Part shown: positions 23,951 through 34,900 of the stretch, piece after piece
Numbering within the stretch: position 1 is the first letter of the stretch
How the letters are laid out: each line of letters begins with the position of its first letter
NCBI GenBank assembly: GCA_032622095.1
Contig: CP136061.1
Span: 38,385,797-38,449,796 of the forward strand
Length of the DNA: 64,000 nt
Reading direction: 5' to 3'
Source: Siphonodentalium dalli
Taxonomy: Eukaryota; Mollusca; Scaphopoda; Gadilida; Siphonodentaliidae
The notes under the pieces: model-generated
Told to the model about the DNA's origin: nothing
The model's input: only the letters and a program-made list of their open reading frames with translations
Database searches by the model: none
Made by a program: the position numbers and the translations under genes

Positions 23951-23958
23951 ATTAGATA
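23951..23958 (+). repeat. Right ATTAGATA target-site duplication
   Basis: Identical to 19303-19310. Confidence 0.8.
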
Positions 23959-23999
23959 GGTTCCCTTTACCTCAGATGTCGCAAAATAACCATCTGAGA

Positions 24000-24380
24000 C
24001 TTCGCATGGAATGCAATGATATGTTACGCGCATAAGTGAGCAGAACACTCTTTATGCATACCATATCAGGAATATAACAATAGGAAACGCTCCTTATGGT
24101 TAGTCTACACAGAGACCGCACTCAAAACGTCACACACTGCTTTGAATAGCATAACGGGCAAGTACGCTCTTTATCCATACCATATCAGGAATTGATAGCC
24201 AGATAATGCCCGTAAGGTTTCCACCGTAGTGGCATGCATGTTATTTCATCATTGCTCTGCCCACGATTGTTTGTGTGGCCATAATATTAGTATTTGTAGT
24301 CTACTATTATATACCGAGGGCCAGAGATGATGCACGCATGGTTTCCACCGCTGTGGCATGCTGGTATCAACTGCTGTTGA
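24000..24380 (+). repeat. Short degenerate duplications
   Basis: CTCTTTAT.CATACCATATCAGGAAT occurs near 24048 and 24166, and GGTTTCCACCG.(A/T)GTGGCATGC near 24217 and 24340. They look like small tandem duplications. The 76-residue frame at 24275-24505 lies partly in them and is not supported as a gene. Confidence 0.5.
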
Positions 24381-24509
24381 TCACTCGTTTTACGGCGGAT
24401 GGTTTCTCTAAGCTTCATATTGTATCACTTATATTTATAAATTTACCAGGGAACATGGGTAGCCTTCCTTGGTTTGCTGCGATCTCTCGGAACATAGAGT
24501 TTTAGTTTT

Positions 24510-25470
24510 CGGGTTCGCCCAAACCCCTAACCGAATTTGACATGGCTGGCTGTACCATAACATTAACGGTAGTTTCACTTTCATTTAATTCGTAGTCATT
24601 CATTTTGTACAACTACTTTATGTACTATTTCTCTATTTTTCCAATTAATGACGTTCCTTCTCTGAGAGGAAGATTTTTTTCCGAGAGAAAAGACATAGTT
24701 TAGTCACTAATGTCCATGATGCCCCAACGTGTATTTTCTATGAGCCTGCCAAATGTTCAAGTGCTTTGTTGATTATAATTTATGCTCACAACTAGTCTTT
24801 ATTGTGAATTTTTAGCAACAGTAAATCAATTTCAATTTTGCAACTCATTCACGGTTATCTTAATATGATTAATGCTACATTGCAGTTGTTCTGAGTGAGT
24901 TTAAATTAGATGATCTCATGTTGAGGCTAGTTGTCCTGATAACGCTCACCTATTTGCTATTTTCTGAGGCTGGGACTCGCCGGATCAACAGCAGTGTTCA
25001 TGTTGGAGGCCATAATAAAACAAAGCAATTACCATCGATTTAACCTTCATATCTACCTCAGTTTTAACATTAAGCAGATATATTTTGCATAGCAAAACAG
25101 ACATTCAAGCCACGCATGACATTTATGGCATCCACACAAAACGTGTAGGTATCCTCGATCTACTATCATCTTTAAAACAGTATTTGATAACATGAAAATG
25201 ACCCAAAGACTGGATTGGGTGGTAACTTTTCAAACTGAATAACATACTAAGCAGACACGTAATTTTATTTAGGATCATGATCAACAACACAACAAGAACT
25301 GGAGTGAAAATGTACTGGCCATAACTCGGGGGGAGAGTCTGGATAAACCTGATATTCTCAAGATATTATGACAATCATATGGTATGCCGAAAAATATTTA
25401 ATTGGTTCATATCTATTTCGAGATATCAGGCAAGCCAGATACAATAAATCCATTATACGCTCCAGTTCAT
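24510..25470. other. No recognisable feature
   Basis: AT-rich intergenic sequence; no gene, hairpin or shared repeat recognised. A G homopolymer of about 18 follows at 25480-25498. Confidence 0.4.
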
Positions 25471-25831
25471 TCCAAATTGGGGGGGGGGGGGGGGGGGGTC
25501 ATACGTGTAATTAATGCCGAAAATTTGTGCTCGAGGGCAGAAGGTATCTTTAACGTTCCGCTGGACCCTTTCCTTACCGAGTACAGATTACATGGTATCA
25601 AGTAATGCATATTTATTCCACATAATAATTATATTAATATCACTATATTGCTTTTCGATATGGCGTTATCAGTTTGGAAAGGGAACATGTCGGTGCATAT
25701 ACATGTACCCCCCTTAAAATTCAGCTGTAATATTGGATATATGTTATCAAACAAAAACATCTATTTGCATGTAATATGTTAAACAAATCTGAAATTTTAA
25801 CTGGTATTCACATTCCTGTGCGAAATCATAT

Positions 25832-26200
25832 ATGACGAACCTCATTGGTTTATATGGATCCAATGACTTAATTACAGATGGTTGTCCAGTTGTTGATGAT
25901 AATGTAGATGGTCGTTGTCCAGTTGATGTAGATGGTTGTCCAGTTGTTGACGATAATGTATATGGTCGTTGTCCAGTTGCTGATGTAGATGGTTGTCCAG
26001 TTGTTGATGATACTGTAGATGGTCGTTGTCCAGTTACTGACGTAAATGGTTGTCCAGTTGTTGATGATAATGTAGATGGTCGTTGTCCAGTTGCTGATGT
26101 ATATGGTTGTCCAGTTGTTGATACTGACGTAGGTGGTCGTTGTCCAGTTGCTGATGTAGATGGTTGTCCAGTTGTAGAAAAATATTATAAAAATTGTTAA
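25832..26200 (+). repeat. 57-bp minisatellite with an open Cys-Pro repeat frame
   Basis: About 5.5 units of 57 bp (the first is 3 bp shorter) keep one 122-residue frame open. The 19-residue unit is DGCPVVDDNVDGRCPVADV with few substitutions, and each unit is itself two related halves (GCPVV, GRCPV). All length changes are multiples of three. The frame has no signal peptide and a weak start. Its last codons, from about 26174 to the stop at 26198-26200, are piggyBac-like MITE sequence, so the natural end has been lost. It could be a fragment of a repetitive secreted or structural protein or a chance-open satellite. Confidence 0.5.
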
Positions 26201-26461
26201 AAAATGTAAGAAAAAATTATAAAATTGTTAAAGAATGTAAGGCCATTTTTTAGGCCAATGCATTCTCTTATATATGCGAGGCGACCTATGGTCGACTCGC
26301 ATATATAAGAGAAGGCATTGGCACAGGGCATAACTATAACCATCACAATGTGGTCAATGAGCCGGTTCCAATGATATCCATATTTGTATGGTTTTATTGA
26401 GACAGACCCAAGATATTTTAGGCTGTTGAAGCTTTATTTGGCCGGTTTGTTGGGTAAAGGG
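26174..26461 (+). mobile_element. piggyBac-like MITE, 5'-truncated copy (copy 1)
   Basis: Starts abruptly inside the minisatellite, runs through AT-rich spacer, one 67-bp palindrome (26255-26321), CACAGGGCATAACTATAACC and the unique segment, and ends GGTTTGTTGGGTAAAGGG. The adjacent target is TTAT, not TTAA. It lacks the left terminal repeat and the first palindrome found in copies 2 and 4. Confidence 0.85.
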
Positions 26462-27035
26462 TTATTCAAAATCCATAACAAGGACAAACAAAATTAATGT
26501 TGTTTCTCAGACACCTGCCTATTCATACAAAATACCACACACGGCGAAGTCCACTGTCTGGATTGAAACAATTGAACTTGATATTTCATTTTTTTTATTT
26601 CCGTCTAATAAAAATAAAGTTGTCTGTTTTGTGTGTTTAAATTGTATATACTTGTGTTGTACAACAGACTGAACTCATTGAAGTTCTACGAACACTTAAC
26701 ATGAAAAAATTCATACCAAAACACTATGTAATAACATCTGAGTAAACACATACAACCTGCCTGCTGGGAAATGTTTGTTTAAAAAAACTCATATGTAATA
26801 ACATCTGAGTAAACACATACAACCTGCCTGCTGGGAAGTGTTTGTTTTAAAAAGTGGAAATAAAATGTTGCTTGCTGGAAAATATCGGAGGCAAACAGAT
26901 AACACGGTTTTTTTTATAGAAAATGAACGGACGAAGAGTGATTGGTATAACTCCACTTATGTGAGCTAAGAAAAACTTGCCTGCCTGCTCATTTAGAAAA
27001 AGACATTTCTGAGAAACAGATTATTTACTTTATAT
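26462..27035. other. Spacer with a 67-bp duplication
   Basis: TATGTAATAACATCTGAGTA and the following ACACATACAACCTGCCTGCT occur at 26725 and 26792. Otherwise AT-rich with no gene. Confidence 0.6.
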
Positions 27036-27900
27036 GGCCTAATAGAATCTTATTAAAGCTAAGAGTGAAGCTGGAATTAATTAAAAGGAATGTAGAGTCG
27101 CCAACAACCGTCAAGTTATTGTCAACTGAAATGGACATAACTAGGCAGTGTCGCCATTCCACTCGTCATATGGTATCCAAGTTCTATTAATCATTGTGTC
27201 TAGACATCAGACACTAGCAAGCACAAGATGTCTTCTATTGGAGACAGGCGGCAAAGTTACTCACTCCACTCCATCGATTCTTCAACCAATGCTGAGAAGT
27301 ATGGGAATTTGGCAGACACCTTAACATCATAGGCTTCACCTACGTGCATAGTGTTGTAGCATAGAATTGTGAACACGTTCGGGGGTACTCCAAGTCCATA
27401 ACGTAATATAAGCTTATTATAACTAATATTTAAGCTGGAACACTACTAATTAAACTGAATGTCCATCGCCAACAGCTGCAGCTGTCAAGCTATTGTCAAC
27501 TGACAGGAACAGAACTACTGCAGTTCCGCCTTTCCACTCGTAATGCAGTATGCAAGTGTTCTTTTAAAGGTGTGGTCTAGACATCAGACAATGCAGCAAG
27601 CACAACCTGCCTTGTACTGGAGACAGAGGCCAAGTTTTCTCACTCCATCGATCCTTCAACCAATGCTGAAGATTTGGCAGACACCTTACCATAAAAGGCC
27701 TCGCCAACAGCATAGTGTTGCAGGATGCCTAAGAATTGAGTACACTTTCGGGGGTATTCCAAATCCATAACATAATAGAATCGTCGCAGAGCTAAGAGTG
27801 AAGCTGAAACACTGGCAGTTAACTAAAAAATGAATGTACCATCGCCAACAACAGATGCAGGCGTAAAGTTGTTGTCTACTCTTGTCGACAAGAACAGAGC
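27036..27900 (+). repeat. Tandem repeat family C, unit about 370 bp
   Basis: About 2.3 units. Shared blocks are AGCTAAGAGTGAAGCTG, CATCGCCAACA, a TGTCAACTGA block, TTCCACTCGT, GTCTAGACATCAGACA, TGGAGACAG, TTCAACCAATGCTGA and TTTGGCAGACACCTTA, then a TTCGGGGGTA.TCCAA block. Units differ by many substitutions and gaps. A further partial copy is at 29890-30060. The 60-75 residue frames are not conserved between units. Confidence 0.8.
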
Positions 27901-28486
27901 TAGATGTGGTGCCGCCATTTCAGCTATATGCAGGTTTTCTTTCTGTTGTTCGTCGGGAATTCACTGAAAGGAGAAATTCCAAAAGCAATACATCAGTTAC
28001 TCATTGTAATTATAACAATTGGCGCAATCGCGACAACTCAGAGTTATTCCTCGTGTGTCGCTAGAACCGATTCGTACAGACGCTGACACTATAAACGAAT
28101 TGTGCACACAAATACGTCACAGTATTGTATAGATAATCACCCCACCATCTTGTATTGATCTTAATCGATAATCTTTCGATTTGGAGGTTTGTAATTTATA
28201 GAGTTGTTCACACTAACATCTTTAAACAAACTATATGTGCACACAACACGGTTAATTATACCACAACCCAAATTTATTTTTAAAAACATGTATCAAAACA
28301 AGCAACAAAATTTAGTTTGCAACACTACACAGTTTAAGATGTTTATCTATCTATACATGTGTTTATTTATTAAAACCGCCATGTTTATAAGTTGAACTGT
28401 TAATTTGCATAGCGATTACACATAAAGACTACGAAATATCGGTAATCACAACACGATTAATATTTCAATAGTTTGTTACTGTGTAT
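27901..28486. other. No supported gene
   Basis: Two overlapping 60-residue frames at 27882-28086 lack support. The rest is AT-rich. Confidence 0.4.
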
Positions 28487-29600
28487 AATGCAAGAACAAG
28501 TCGAGTGGAAAGGACAACAGAACCACATATCATTATATGTAATAAACTGTAACATCATCATAACTCTTTAATGTCAAGCTTTCGGCCCGAGCTGGATCTT
28601 CAGCAGGACAGTCGAAATATTAGAACTACATCTTCACAGAACAGCAATCAATTACATAATGAACCAGGCCCGTTATTACGGTGACGTTGTACAACGACGC
28701 TGCGACGTCCATGGAAATATAGTGGTCTGACTCGTATTCGTGTTAAAACCATTCCCATCGCGTGTCCCCAGCTTTCTCGTCCACATGTCTTCCCGAATAA
28801 GTCGCTCCTAGTTCCCACCATTCAGCAACTCCAACACTGCCACACCACGTCACACCACTATGTCCTGCCGAATTGTAATGGTCGTTTATCGGTTTATAAT
28901 CCTGTAGTCTGATGTCTACCATGCTCCTCGAACCTGTCCACGAAACGACGTTCTGTTTCCCCGGTACACATGGGCCCCACCACACACCTCACATACCAAT
29001 GCATATATTAAGTTCTTCGAATGACAGTTAATGTTCTGCAGCTCACTGAACTCCGCTGATCTACTTTCGTTACAAGTATCACAGTTATTGTAGCATAATT
29101 GGGTAGGGGGATTAACAACCTTTGCGGTTTTCCGATGTACGAAACATAATTATATATAAGTTATTTTTGTCCCTAACTCGGGGCAGTCGTGTGAAATTAT
29201 GCATTCGTATATGGTGCACGGTGATATGAGTTAAGGAAAACTTAAAAATCATGGATCGGAAGAATGGATAATGGTCATAAGGCCGTGATTGTGATATTTC
29301 AATGAAGTGGAATCCGCGGAGTGGTTCAAGGGAAGTCACTCAGACATTGGATCCTGTTGATCTGAGAACAACGGACACTAGTAGAGTTATCTATCTTTTA
29401 TCACACATAAATTAAGTGTTCCCGAACAATATTTGCACAACATGCATTCACGCTGTAGAACCTGAACGGATGACGTTGAAATCACGTCATGTGACGTAGC
29501 ACACATGCGCCAAATTGGTTTCCTATGGTATGCACACATCTTGCAACGCGAAACTAACATATCGTTTCAAACGGGAGCTAACTTATAATCTGTAAGTTGA
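28487..29600 (+). repeat. Dispersed repeat family A, copy 3, interrupted
   Basis: Matches family A at 28487-28545 and again at 29140-29600, including the TTATGCAT, CCGCGGAGTGGTTCAAGGGA and AATCACGTCATGTGACGT blocks. The gap is filled by a Penelope-like relic (28546-29070). Confidence 0.75.
28548..29070 (-). pseudogene. Penelope-like element 3' relic (GIY-YIG endonuclease)
   Basis: Reading the minus strand from 29070: CEVCGG, then GETERRFVDRFEEH near 28964-28925 (the YVGET.R....R..EH box of GIY-YIG nucleases), a frame change, HYNSAGHS near 28882-28862 (the H.N..GHS box), then a tail reading DPARAESLTLKSYDDV at 28602-28553, a string I associate with the ends of such invertebrate elements. At least one frameshift and stops are present. 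No RT domain is retained, so this is a 5'-truncated dead copy. Confidence 0.6.
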
Positions 29601-29889
29601 GTGAAAATATAAGAAATAGTTATTTTTGTCGATTTCATGGGCCAATCTCCATCCTATACATCAATCGGTCTGGTCTTAGGTGAGTATTGTAATCGAATAA
29701 TATCGGTAATCAAAGTGGTACTTTATAGCTGTTATCAGCAATTTTCAATCATCACATGCATATGACATGACACTAAATAATAGTTTGATATACTTTGAGG
29801 CTTGAGTACTTACTCTCATTCTGCACATTGATCCGTGTTCTTTGAAGTGGTACCTGTACCAATGTATGTATGTCTACCTATGTGAATAA
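29601..29889. other. No recognisable feature
   Basis: AT-rich spacer between repeat A copy 3 and a fragment of repeat C. Confidence 0.4.
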
Positions 29890-30060
29890 GTCTTTCCACT
29901 CGTAATACGGTGTCCAGTGTATATATTAATCGTTCTGTCTATAAAAATCAGACACTGTAGCAAGCACAACATTTCTATTGGAGACAGGCGGCAGTTTTCT
30001 CAACCCACTCCATCGCTCCTTCGGCCAAGGCTGAGAATTATGATAATTTGGCAGACGTAT
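29890..30060 (+). repeat. Repeat family C, extra partial copy
   Basis: TTTCCACTCGTAAT, ATCAGACACTGTAGCAAGCA, TTGGAGACAGGCGGCA and a TTTGGCAGAC block match the tandem at 27036-27900. The match stops where the GC-rich island begins. Confidence 0.75.
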
Positions 30061-30590
30061 TCGCCGCGAGCAATGCGGTGGCGAATCGTCTGAGGCACGT
30101 GCGAGCCGAAATCGTCTGGGGTCGAATGCGGCGGGGGCGTGTCCCAAGCGCCCGACCAGGTATGATCAAAATTGACGTTGTTAAATAGTTCATTACCTCC
30201 AGTAAATGATGGCCAGTCCCGCCCCAGGCAGAGGCCGCGTATGTGGTCGGCGGCAACCGATCGGCGGTACGTCGCTGAAGGTTGGTAAAGACATGGAAGT
30301 GCGACTGCTGGAAGAAGGTGGCGGCATGACATGGCGGCCGGCTCTAGTGCGGCGGCGAGGTGATAAGCTGTCCAATGAAGGGCACTCGGAAACGGAGTGA
30401 AGCTGGCTGCCGTCAGAGTCTGAGACGATCCGAAACCCGGCTGCCGGAGGATCCCTGGTGGGGCGATGGCGGCCACCCCGATGCGCAGGCTGATGCGATA
30501 CTGAGCGGTCACTCCGAGAAGGTTGTCGACGAGGCCGGCCGCGGCCAGCGGTGGAGCGTTGTCCAGGTGCCCGTGGCATTACCTTGATAT
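30060..30590. other. GC-rich island of unknown origin with long overlapping frames
   Basis: The base composition changes sharply to clearly GC-rich with many CpGs. The minus strand is open for 170 codons at 30000-30512 and 128 codons at 30193-30579 in another frame; the plus strand is also open. Long frames in several registers are expected from GC-rich sequence, so none is strongly supported. The 170-codon frame shows no domain I recognise. A CAG|GTATGA donor-like site lies at about 30158-30166 on the plus strand. It could be a promoter-type CpG island, an exon cluster or inserted foreign DNA. Confidence 0.5.
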
Positions 30591-30751
30591 ATGTATGGAT
30601 TGAATGCAGTTGCGAACGGTGATTGAAGCGGATCCGAAAATGGCGTCCTCTATCTGTGCGGACATGAGTTGGACTAGACGGAAGTGGTGAGTTTTAACTG
30701 CGCATGGTCGGAGCGGATAACTCTATGTGACATGAGTGACCTTAGCGCTGG

Positions 30752-31210
30752 GGGTATCACTGAACTAAATGGTTTCCCATAGGCGACAGTGTTAACGTTT
30801 CGGCCAAATTCACTAAATTGAAGCCTGCATGCCATACCAGTGATCTTTACCTAGCTAGATTGACACCAGTTGATCACGAAAATGCATGAAAAATCATAGG
30901 TCATGTGTTTACTTTTTAAAATAAATCCCCAAGTGTACGACAGGGCTATCACACAGCCAAATTTGATCTGGAAAAACCCAGACCTACAGCAGCTAGTTAA
31001 ATAAATTTCCCGCTCACAAATATTCATTCCCCCATTCACTCACCAGTTTAAATTATTTATATATGATGTACAAATCAAATAAACGCGATGTCATCCTTTA
31101 ATAACATGTCGCATGTATCAGGTGAAGGTCATTCTTCAGTTACCTTCACCTTTAGCATTCTACGGTGTACTCGCTCCCCGACTCTAGAACACATTTAGCT
31201 CCCTGATTCC
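30752..31210 (+). repeat. Direct repeat D, copy 1
   Basis: Matches 32081-32439 in order, with an extra block of about 90 bp at roughly 30933-31025. Contains AGGTGAAGG ... CCTTCACCT, a 9-bp stem with a 14-base loop. A frame starting ATGTCATCC at 31089 is stopped by TAG. Confidence 0.85.
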
Positions 31211-32080
31211 TATGTATATGTATATGTGTAAAACGCAGCGGTTCTTATAGTATTTTATCAAAATATAGACCTTACTGAAACCAAAAATGGATTATATCGG
31301 GCAGTAGTGGTTTATTTTTTCAATATGAGGCATCATGAAAATTAGTGTCAATCCTCAAATTTTTTTGATTTTTTTTAAATTTTACTAGCTGATGCATCTC
31401 GTATAACTGAAGTATGCACTTATATACCATAATATTACTAAATTGAAGAGGAAATGTTAATATACATTTTGAGAGGGATATCTTGTCCAATTTTGACCCT
31501 TTTCATGCATAATTTGGCAATTTATAATAAACATTTACCAAAATTAACAGAAAATTACTTTAATAGCAATATAAAGCAACCATAAGTCACTTGAAATATC
31601 TAAACACAATGATACAACATCAGACAAAGCCTCAGGCATTAAATTGTACCAGATGGCAGGGCATACTGTATGTTTAACAAACCTGCCATGACAGTCTTGC
31701 ACGGCAGTAACTCTAGTGGTGATGTCATCACCCCCCCCCCCCCCCAACGTGGGGTGGGGCTACGATCCCCGATAAGGCTACTGGGAGCCGGAAGCTTAAT
31801 TAGGTAAACTGTCACATTTTCCCAATGGTGGGGGGGGGCTAACACTCCTCAAAATTGTGGGGATGGTTGCTTTAGACCCCCTAACCCCCTAATGGTACCT
31901 GATGTCCATGCAAAACTCCCAGATTTATCACTTTCTTTACTATCTACAGGCGAATCCATGCGTTTCTTCTTTAAATCTGTCCCAAAATGTGGTCATTATC
32001 ATTTGAAAATAAGAAAATATGGAATTAACAACTTATCATTGCGAGACATGAAATTTCGTAAAATTCAAATTTTTCTTATA
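31211..32080. other. Sequence between the two D repeats
   Basis: AT-rich with two C/G homopolymer tracts (about 31731-31745 and 31830-31838). No gene. The layout resembles a small LTR-like unit, but no primer-binding site, polypurine tract or flanking duplication was identified. Confidence 0.4.
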
Positions 32081-32439
32081 GGAATCACTAAACTAAATGG
32101 TTTCCCACAGTCGACAGTGTTAACGTTTCGGCCAAATTCACTGAATTGAAGCCTCCAGGCCATACCAGTGATATTTACCTAGCTAGATTGACACCAGTTG
32201 ATCACGAAAATGCATGAAAAATCATAGGTCATGTGTTTACTTTTTTAAATAAATCCCCAGAAATTCATTCACCAGTTTAAATTATTTAGATATGATGTAC
32301 AAATCAAATAAACGCGATGTCATCCTTTAATAACGTGTCGCATGTATCAGGTGAAGGTCATTCTTCAGTTACCTTCACCTTTAACATTCCACGGTATACT
32401 CGCTCCCCGACTCAAGAACACATTTGGCTCCCTGATTCC
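32081..32439 (+). repeat. Direct repeat D, copy 2
   Basis: Second copy, with the same AGGTGAAGG/CCTTCACCT hairpin. It lacks the roughly 90-bp block of copy 1. Confidence 0.85.
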
Positions 32440-32520
32440 TGGGAAGTCACACTCCGGTGTTCTACGCGTATTGGATTCATCGCGAATTTCAACTTAATTG
32501 AAGACGTTGAGCTTGTTTAA
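32317..32520 (+). CDS. Hypothetical 67-residue frame starting in repeat D
   Basis: Opens with MSSFNNVSHVSGEG in copy 2 of repeat D and runs beyond the repeat into unique sequence, ending at TAA. The equivalent frame in copy 1 is broken by TAG after about 36 codons. Codon content looks less biased towards AT than the surroundings. No family recognised and no promoter or splice evidence. It may be a chance frame. Confidence 0.15.
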   Translation: MSSFNNVSHVSGEGHSSVTFTFNIPRYTRSPTQEHIWLPDSWEVTLRCSTRIGFIANFNLIEDVELV

Positions 32521-32539
32521 ATTGCCACAAGGGTGACTC

Positions 32540-34900
32540 CTTGTGGCTTCTTAATTAAATTTAAAACTAATAATTAATTTAAATTTTGTTTCTTAGATTA
32601 AACTCATTACTTAATTTAACAACACTAAATGTTGCGAACAGAGGCAGATAGATAGACAGATCTATAAACATATATACATGTAAATGCATACTCTTCGGGT
32701 AAAGCATATTTGAGAAAATCTCACAAAGTGCCGAACAGCACGTGAAAATCGCCTTTTGCCAGATTGATTTAAACCAAGAATTAGATAGGATTAGTATTTC
32801 GTGAGCGATACTTTTTTCTCAGTGAATAAATCCCATGAGCGTGCACGCGATCGCGATAACTTATGGCGTGTCAATTAGCATTATATCGGCCTGTCTTTTG
32901 GTCCGAATCGTAACAAGGTAGTTCGACTGCATGCTCATATCACCGAATAGAGTTGTCAATTAGCTGGTAACTGAACGACAAAAACTCCCCCTTAGACCCG
33001 GTGTGGTTTTATACCGCCTATGTAGGATTAAACCAGGTTTAAACAGGAGACGACGACTCCGGCCTTTGTAGTCCGCACCTTCACATAATTGATCCTGTGT
33101 TGTTTTGAATATTACTCATAAGACAAAATAATTTGTCAGAAATAAACTTGTGTTCCTTCCGAAATATATTAAGAGAAATTTGATTATGTGAATGTGTAAA
33201 TTAAGTAGAGATATGTTACTAATTGACATGTTAGTAAGTATTTAGATGAGTCATCATAATGTGCAGGATGGGGGCTTAGCCATGGGTAGATGTGGGGTTA
33301 GAATAAACTGGTAACATTATTTTAGGTGTTATTTATCAAAAGTGCACCTTTAAACACAATATACATTAACAGCAAATGAACTAAAGTCAGCAAATGCCCG
33401 GTATAACTGGGAACCATAACAATGCTGTCAGATATTAAACAAATTATTGGAACATATGCGAAGGATATTCTGGGAATATTCATATTTTATTTTTAAAGAG
33501 CAACCTTTCTTTATTCAAGACCACAAATATCCTCAAAAGTACACATCTAAACTAAAAATATATTTGTTGATAGCAGAATAAACAATGAAGTCAACTAATG
33601 CGAGGTATTGGGGACCACAAACATGCTGATAACAAAACTTCAGTGAAACATACAAACATGCTGATAACAAAACTATAGTGAAACATACCAGTATCATAAC
33701 ATTATTGACACTGACAACGATTCACATATATTTAGTTATTGAATTAAAGCAATACATTCTCAGTTTTATAATTATATTTTCAGTTTTATAATTATATTAG
33801 AAAATATTGGACATCTTCAAGTGTTCTAGGTTACCAAGTAATATGGTACAATTCGACATGTAGATGCAGAAATCTACAGAAGCGGAAGTATAATCCGGGG
33901 CTACTTGGAACACTTTAAAATATTTTCATAGATAGTTTGCACCAGTATGATTCGTTTTAAGAATAATGGCTGTAAATCATGTGTGACTACATGTTTTATT
34001 CCAAACACGTATAGATGATCAAATCAAAGATGTCAAGACGATAGTGGGTCAAGGTTGATTTAACGTTTTCTACATAAATGCACGTACACGTCTGTATGTG
34101 CTAGTCTCGCATAGTGTCACGTGACAGGTTCGTGTCACGTTTTCTACATAAATGCACACGTTATTCATTTAGACAGCCTTGCCTGACCGACCATCCATTG
34201 AAACAATTTCCTTCAGTTCATAAATCAACGTGGAGCCCACAGTAAATTAAGTTGCCAGGCCACCAGCCCCCTGTGCGACTCGTTGACGTTATTATAGCAC
34301 CAGTCCGATACTATTTTTGAGCTGATGGTTTCTGAATTCGCCACACAGCTTAAGTGCTGTTTCATAGATTAACAAGAACGCCACAAGGCGTGGATTAATA
34401 CGCCCGTTTGCGAAGTAGATAGTTGTCATCTTTCAATTTATATTAAAGAAAATTTAATTATCAGGGATCAAGTACAAAAGCCTGGAGGTGATCAAAGAAA
34501 ATAAACGGCAGTTATAATTAGGAAATAAAAAGAATTTCATTTTGCAAGCCGTAAAATGTACCTACATGTAACTCTGTCAGAAATCGTCGGGCCGAACTTG
34601 ACCTGTATTTTGGTATGAACGGGTAGGTAATAGTATAACAGACATTATAATATATGTCAATACCGTCAGCTCAGTCGAATTTGAGAACTCCCTGGTATGC
34701 CGTAGACTTGCATGTGTTTCAGTACTTTAATGACCGTTAATTGAGTCAATGCTTTTCGTGATCGTTTCTTAAATATCAGAATTAATGTCACAACTAAAGA
34801 ATTGTTAAATTTTAAGTCAAAATAAACATGCTAGATGCCTTTGATCATCAATTGGCACAGAGGCCTTTCTGAAGACTGTCATCGAAGTGGACACTGTTAT
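32540..34900. other. Intergenic sequence with small tandem duplications
   Basis: No gene. Small duplications: ACAAACATGCTGATAACAAA at about 33622 and 33655, CAGTTTTATAATTATATT at about 33760 and 33781, and GTTTTCTACATAAATGCAC at about 34065 and 34137. The last two lie in AT-rich DNA. No repeat family is shared with the rest of the window except a loose GGTTTAAAC motif near 33040. Confidence 0.5.

Noticed and set aside
25480-25498. Long G or C homopolymers (also near 31731, 44500 and 53380)
   Set aside because: Recorded as homopolymers; no sign of function, and their exact lengths are unreliable in sequence data.
30000-30512. 170-codon minus-strand frame as a confident gene
   Set aside because: GC-rich sequence is open in several frames at once, the frame starts and ends outside any splice logic, and its last part lies in repeat C.
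32900-32925. GTAACAAGGTAG resembling the 3' end of small-subunit rRNA
   Set aside because: The match is limited to about a dozen bases with no rRNA context on either side.
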